DNA from: Ambrosia x helenae
Taxonomy: Eukaryota; Streptophyta; Magnoliopsida; Asterales; Asteraceae
Direction of reading: 5' to 3'
Assembly: GCA_030844895.1 (NCBI GenBank)
Contig: CM061223.1
Coordinates: forward strand, 7,860,676-7,924,675
Length of the DNA stretch: 64,000 bases
Shown: one piece after another, positions 60,016 to 64,000 of the stretch
Layout: each line of letters starts with the position of its first letter
How positions within the stretch are numbered: position 1 is the stretch's first letter
The notes under the pieces: generated by a model
Seen by the model: only the letters and a program-made list of their open reading frames with translations
Databases searched by the model: none
What the model was told of the DNA's origin: nothing
Made by a program: the position numbers and the translations under genes

Positions 60016-61941
60016 GTAGGAACAGGTGTTGTAACAACAACAGTGTAACAAACTATAGGTTTAAGAGTCCAACTACATTAGCAAATAATATTATTAATTA
60101 GTGTAGTGCGTGTGTGTATATATGAATAAAGTGATTACCATTTCATTATAAATATCGTTTCCATTTCCTTGATTACATAGCTAGCTATAGGTTTCCATCA
60201 TCCAGATCCATGACTGATGTATCCTGAAGCTATATTGAAAAAAAAAAAAAAAAAAAACACAAGTTAGTTCATAGGAAACATCTTAAAAAGTATTATTTAT
60301 AATGGTCATTTTTGATTTTTTGCACCGGTGTTATACTAAACCGATTTAGCTAAAATTTTAGACTATTGTTATTTAGTGTTTTTTTAGTAGTGTATACATC
60401 GGCCAGAAAACACGATACCTAGTACATGAAAATATTTATGTTTTTTGTTGTCATATTTTTTTGAATTGTTATATTTAACCTACTTAGGGGTGTTTGGGAT
60501 TGATTATTTAAAACAGATTATGCGTTTTGGAAAAGCAGGGATTGAGCTGCTTATAGATTATTGCGTTTTGGTAGCCTAAAAAACTGATTATCTGCGTTTT
60601 CAAAACGCAATCCCAAACACTAAAAACTGATTATCTGCGTTTTTCAAACGCAATAATCTGAAAATCATATTCAAAGCACAATCCCAAACACTCTATTATA
60701 TAAAGGTCATGTCCTTGTTAGCTTGTTTAACTCACTTAATTAAACAACTATTGTTCATGTTCATTTGTTTAACTAGTTCAATCAACATAAGTCTACACGT
60801 CAATTCATTAGTTAAATGCGGTGACACGTAAACCTCTTCAACACATTTAATTGTTCTTAAAATCGTATACGATCCGTCGGCCCGTAGTCCATTTATGCGT
60901 TACCAAGTTGTTTGACTCGCTTAGATAGATGACTTAAACATGTTGCGTTCGGGGACACGATTTTAAGTGTATTCGATCTTGATATAAGTTGATGTTTTTA
61001 ACCAATAAAAAATATATGAAACATGTATAAATTCAAATATTCAACAAGTCACAATTCACAAATCTAAAGTTAACATGTGTAAGCATCTCGTGTTACTTGT
61101 ATGCTTTCCTAAAATAATTTGAATTTTCATGTATAACACCCGGAAATGTGTTACTACAAATATATATATTTTTTTTAAAGATACATTCGAGGGTTTACAT
61201 TTTACAAAGGGATATTACAAGAATATTCCAAAATCAGAAAAGCCAATGTAGTGGTATAAATAGCCTTCGTGTGCCATTTTAGGCAAGTACGAGAATAAAA
61301 TTATTACCTCTAACAATTTTCGTAGGAAGCATTGTAAAAGCCAACAATTCATTGAGCCACGGATCGAGCTAGCGGGATCTACTATGGTTCGACCGCGAAC
61401 AACTTGATGGCCTAACCGCTAACCTACTTTCGATGTCTCCCAACCCTTTCTTCTCAATGTGCTATGCACCATTAGGTAAAGGCAACTATTCCTTGGTATA
61501 TATCTACTCTGGTGTGCAATAAAACCGAGTGGTCGTTCATTTGTTCAGTTAATAAATCAATCGCGCGAGTTTAAGCTAAGTAAGAATAATAAGCTTGGAT
61601 CTAATGTCTTGTATTTAACCCGCTCGATATTGTATTGAAAACTTGAACATGATCGATGCTAAAACGTTGATTTTGATGAATATTGGATATATTTTTTTTT
61701 TTTGAATTTTATGTAAAACAGTCTAAACATGATTCCATCAATTAAACTTTGATTATATGTATGATATGAACATAAGATAGCCCTTTATAAACTTTAATCT
61801 TTAACTTGTCAACTTTCATGGACAATGATAAATTATGTTATTACAATGATTGAATAGTGGATAAAAACTCCACCCTTAAATAGTTAAATCACCCAAGTTT
61901 CAAACTCTTAACAATGATAAATTATTATGTTATTACAATGA
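60016..61941. other. Spacer between copia element and CLE gene
   Basis: Apart from the MITE at 60487-60696 no gene is seen. At 61135-61150 TATAACACCCGGAAATGTG looks like an LTR start without a partner. An A(20) run is near 60,239-60,257. Confidence 0.4.
60487..60696 (-). mobile_element. Tourist/PIF-Harbinger MITE, copy B (210 bp)
   Basis: The inverted copy of 53348-53556: tips GGGGTGTTTGGGATTG and CAATCCCAAACACTCTA, flanked by TTA at 60484-60486 and 60697-60699. It shares the GCGTTTTCAAAACGC palindromes and CAGCTCCA-type middle, and differs at scattered positions. Confidence 0.88.
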
Positions 61942-62154
61942 TCAATGGTGTTTAGGGTCGGGTCCTCCAGGGCTCACACGAGTTGGAATAAACCCGTTTC
62001 CTTCATACCCTAACTTTGCCACCTTCTGCTCGAACATGGCTCTGAATGGCGCGGTCAAGCTGTTCCTATGTTCAAATGACTGCACCACCGGTCGTGCATT
62101 TGTGTGCGAAAGTATAAGCAAGATAACACATAACCAAAACTGCCATCTATCCAT
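61942..62154 (-). CDS. CLE (CLAVATA3/ESR-related) peptide precursor
   Basis: A single exon of 70 residues. The signal peptide is residues 1-20 (WQFWLCVILLILSHTNA), then a spacer, and the precursor ends exactly with RVSPGGPDPKHH (residues 59-70), a canonical CLE 12-mer close to the CLE1-7 group (RLSPGGPDPRHH, RVSPGGPDPQHH types). The secreted, modified peptide would signal through CLV1/BAM-like receptors, for example in root or nutrient signalling, though that is inference. The ATG at 62152-62154 is preceded by a TATA box 37-44 bp upstream. No sign of damage. It is the second CLE gene in the window, 43 kb from the first and in the same orientation, but with a different spacer, so not a recent tandem copy. 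Confidence 0.96.
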   Translation of the reverse strand: MDRWQFWLCVILLILSHTNARPVVQSFEHRNSLTAPFRAMFEQKVAKLGYEGNGFIPTRVSPGGPDPKHH

Positions 62155-63062
62155 TTTGGTGATATTTGCTAAGTGATCTCAGCTCAAATCTATTTATAGC
62201 AATTTTTGTCATATTGGGCATTAGGTATGCTTGTAAAGATGGAGAAAAATAATAATAATAAAGTTAGTGACATATGTAGTTGTGTGTTAGATAACAAGGT
62301 TGGACCAGTAGAGTGTTGAAGGACGAATGGAATCTTAAAGAACATTGATGTAAATATTTAAAAAACAAGTTATCCAATCGTAGATTAAAGTATGTAGGGC
62401 AGCAAGTGAAGGTCTACTCAGCTGGAACAACATAATTAGGAGTTGAACATCCTCAAAGGATGCAACCTAAATTTAGTATTGCCTTGTACTTGTTCAAAGG
62501 TTTGAAGGGTCAAGTGAAGTGAGCACATCCACTTGGCTTAGTTAATATATAATCATTTGATTCTTTTCAAATAATATTCAAATGGTTTATAGCCATTTGT
62601 GATTGAAAGTGTTTTGAAGGCCGTTGGTTGTAACATGAATGAGTTTCAATTCTTAAGTGTAGGATTGTTTTGTTTTGTGCTTGATGGGGACGAGGAATTC
62701 AGGCAAACAATGCGTTTTTGGTGCAGCGACTATGGATGAGAGGAAAACTTCACAACCAAGCGTTTTCATGTGGGAGTATGAGTTCATAAGGAGGTGATTG
62801 TAACACTTTAGGCCAATCAGACATTGAGAGTCAACGTAAGATATATTGGCCGGGTTTATAGCAAATATTGAACCTCATATATCACCAAGGCGTTTTGGGA
62901 GCATTGGTTGTAGATGAGAATATAACTCTAAATCCGTCAGGATGGGTGATGATATGAGAAGTCTCCACTGAAGCAACCAAAAAACAAATTCATAAGATTC
63001 TTATGAACAATACATACAATAATAATGGTACAAGATACCGGATGTTATAGTGCGTGTAAGAC
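62155..63062. other. Upstream region of the CLE gene and spacer, no gene recognised
   Basis: From about 62,650 to 62,980 the base composition is more balanced. On minus it gives broken frames with peptides such as NSYSHMKTLGCEVFLSS. I do not recognise the family; it could be an old gene or retroelement fragment. Confidence 0.35.
62191..62198 (-). promoter_or_regulatory. TATA box of the second CLE gene
   Basis: TATAAATA on minus, about 37 bp upstream of the start codon, which implies a very short 5' leader. Confidence 0.7.
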
Positions 63063-63073
63063 AACTTTCTAGC

Positions 63074-63335
63074 CCCACCCTTGTGGTGGAGTGACATGAG
63101 AAATGAGGGTTAGAGCTTGGGGTTGGAATGTCTCAAGTTTAAATCTGATCACACACAGGCTTTACCGCAGTGAGACTTCCGGTGGGCGGGTTTTCCCCGG
63201 TTCGGGAACATGCGAGCTTAGGCTACCCAGCGCTATTGGTAAACCCGAGCGTATGGGGAGCTTTCACCAAAAAGACGGGCGTCGCCAGGTACGGTAATCA
63301 GGCATTAGTTTCGTTGGTTGTTCAAAAATAAATAG
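63074..63335 (+). mobile_element. tRNA-derived SINE, plus orientation
   Basis: An 11-bp perfect target duplication, AACTTTCTAGC, flanks it at 63063-63073 and 63336-63346. The head TTGTGGTGGAGTGACATGAG and a decayed B box (CAAGTTTAAATCTG) are followed by CAGTGAGACTTCCGGTGGGC and CGGGTTTTCCCCGG, then an A-rich tail. The body resembles the other SINEs only in the GGGCGGGTTTTCCC region. Confidence 0.85.
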
Positions 63336-63346
63336 AACTTTCTAGC

Positions 63347-64000
63347 TCTGACTTCTATAGGTCCTTGATTTGACATACGAATGAGAGTTTAGGTTCTTGG
63401 ATGTGCAATCCCAAGACTTTTTTGCTATATATCCTAGTATTCTCAATTGACAACGTCGTAAAGGAATACATATGGATCAATGAAGAACTAGTATTAAGAT
63501 CCTTGCGTGATGGTGGGGTGTAAGAGTGTATCAAGCAGCACCAGTGTCACACCACGTTCAACAACCACCAATATCGGAAAAAAAAATATGCGTGTAAAAA
63601 AGAGAAATAAAAACAAAAAAAAAATGAATAAAATGAAAAGTGGACGTAAAAAACATTGAACCACACACGTGAAACATAAAATAGAACGAAAGAAAAGTAG
63701 TCGTGAAAATGTTGAATCCGTAAAATATAGAAAACAATAACTAAGTCAATATAGGACTTACACGTTGCGACGAAACCGTTAAACATTATAAAATAGGGGT
63801 AATAACGTTGAACCCCACACACACTTTACAGTGTGTTAACTCACAAAATTTAGACCAAAGTAGTAAACGAAAAATTTGCAGAGTGAAAAGGTGTTAAGAT
63901 TAAATTGTAAAAGTTGTAAACATACTAGGTAAAGAAAAAAAAAACCAAGCCGGGTACAATTAAGTATGCAAAAGTTACAACTAACATCGTTACACAAAGT
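63347..64000. other. Right-edge spacer, no gene seen
   Basis: AT-rich DNA with A-runs. The longest minus frame (63547-63822) is Phe/Tyr-rich from an A-rich plus strand and has no domain. Confidence 0.4.

Overview
The window is nuclear DNA from a flowering plant. Its genes have GT..AG introns, and AT-rich intergenic DNA is packed with plant transposable elements. A chloroplast-targeted ketol-acid reductoisomerase, a TAXIMIN peptide gene and two CLE peptide genes point to a eudicot. The repeat style suggests Asteraceae, but that is an impression and no database was searched.

Host genes are few. Ketol-acid reductoisomerase (420-1293, minus; first four exons, the rest lies beyond the left edge) belongs to branched-chain amino-acid synthesis. 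A two-exon TAXIMIN-type peptide gene (12935-13245, minus) has exons too short to stand out as ORFs. Two single-exon CLE peptide genes (18895-19152 and 61942-62154, both minus) each have a TATAAATA box about 40-75 bp upstream of the ATG. One CLE peptide has an unusual Gly where the family has Pro.

The rest is mostly mobile DNA. In order: a broken hAT element with 8-bp target duplication (3586-5198); a MULE with a PB1-domain transposase and a convergent GRF-zinc-finger gene (5806-10386); a SINE; a fold-back MULE with 334-bp arms and a 10-bp duplication (14335-15495); another SINE; a Ty3/gypsy gag relic (about 21621-23014); a 2.5-kb solo LTR (24303-26839); a non-autonomous MULE with 9-bp duplication carrying a nested MITE (27355-29168); LINE and SINE fragments; a 10-kb MULE (32738-42778); another inverted-repeat element (42965-44007); a Helitron (44373-46145); a LINE fragment with a Stowaway MITE at its edge (about 49905-51059); three Tourist/Harbinger MITEs; a nearly intact Ty1/copia element (55225-60015); and a last SINE (63074-63335).

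The most interesting unit is the 10-kb MULE at 32738-42778. Its FAR1/FRS-type transposase (776 codons over five exons) reads open throughout. Its convergent partner is an Ulp1 (C48 SUMO-protease-like) gene whose eleven recognisable exons also join in frame and keep the catalytic motifs. The element sits inside a (TA)n tract. Its introns and spacers, but not its exons, hold about sixty copies of an ACGT-core motif (TTACGTAA-like). A 408-bp MITE at 27649-28056, also inside (TA)n, has similar tips and may be a dependent relative. Both large MULEs in the window place a second gene convergent to the transposase, as mudrA and mudrB are placed in maize MuDR.
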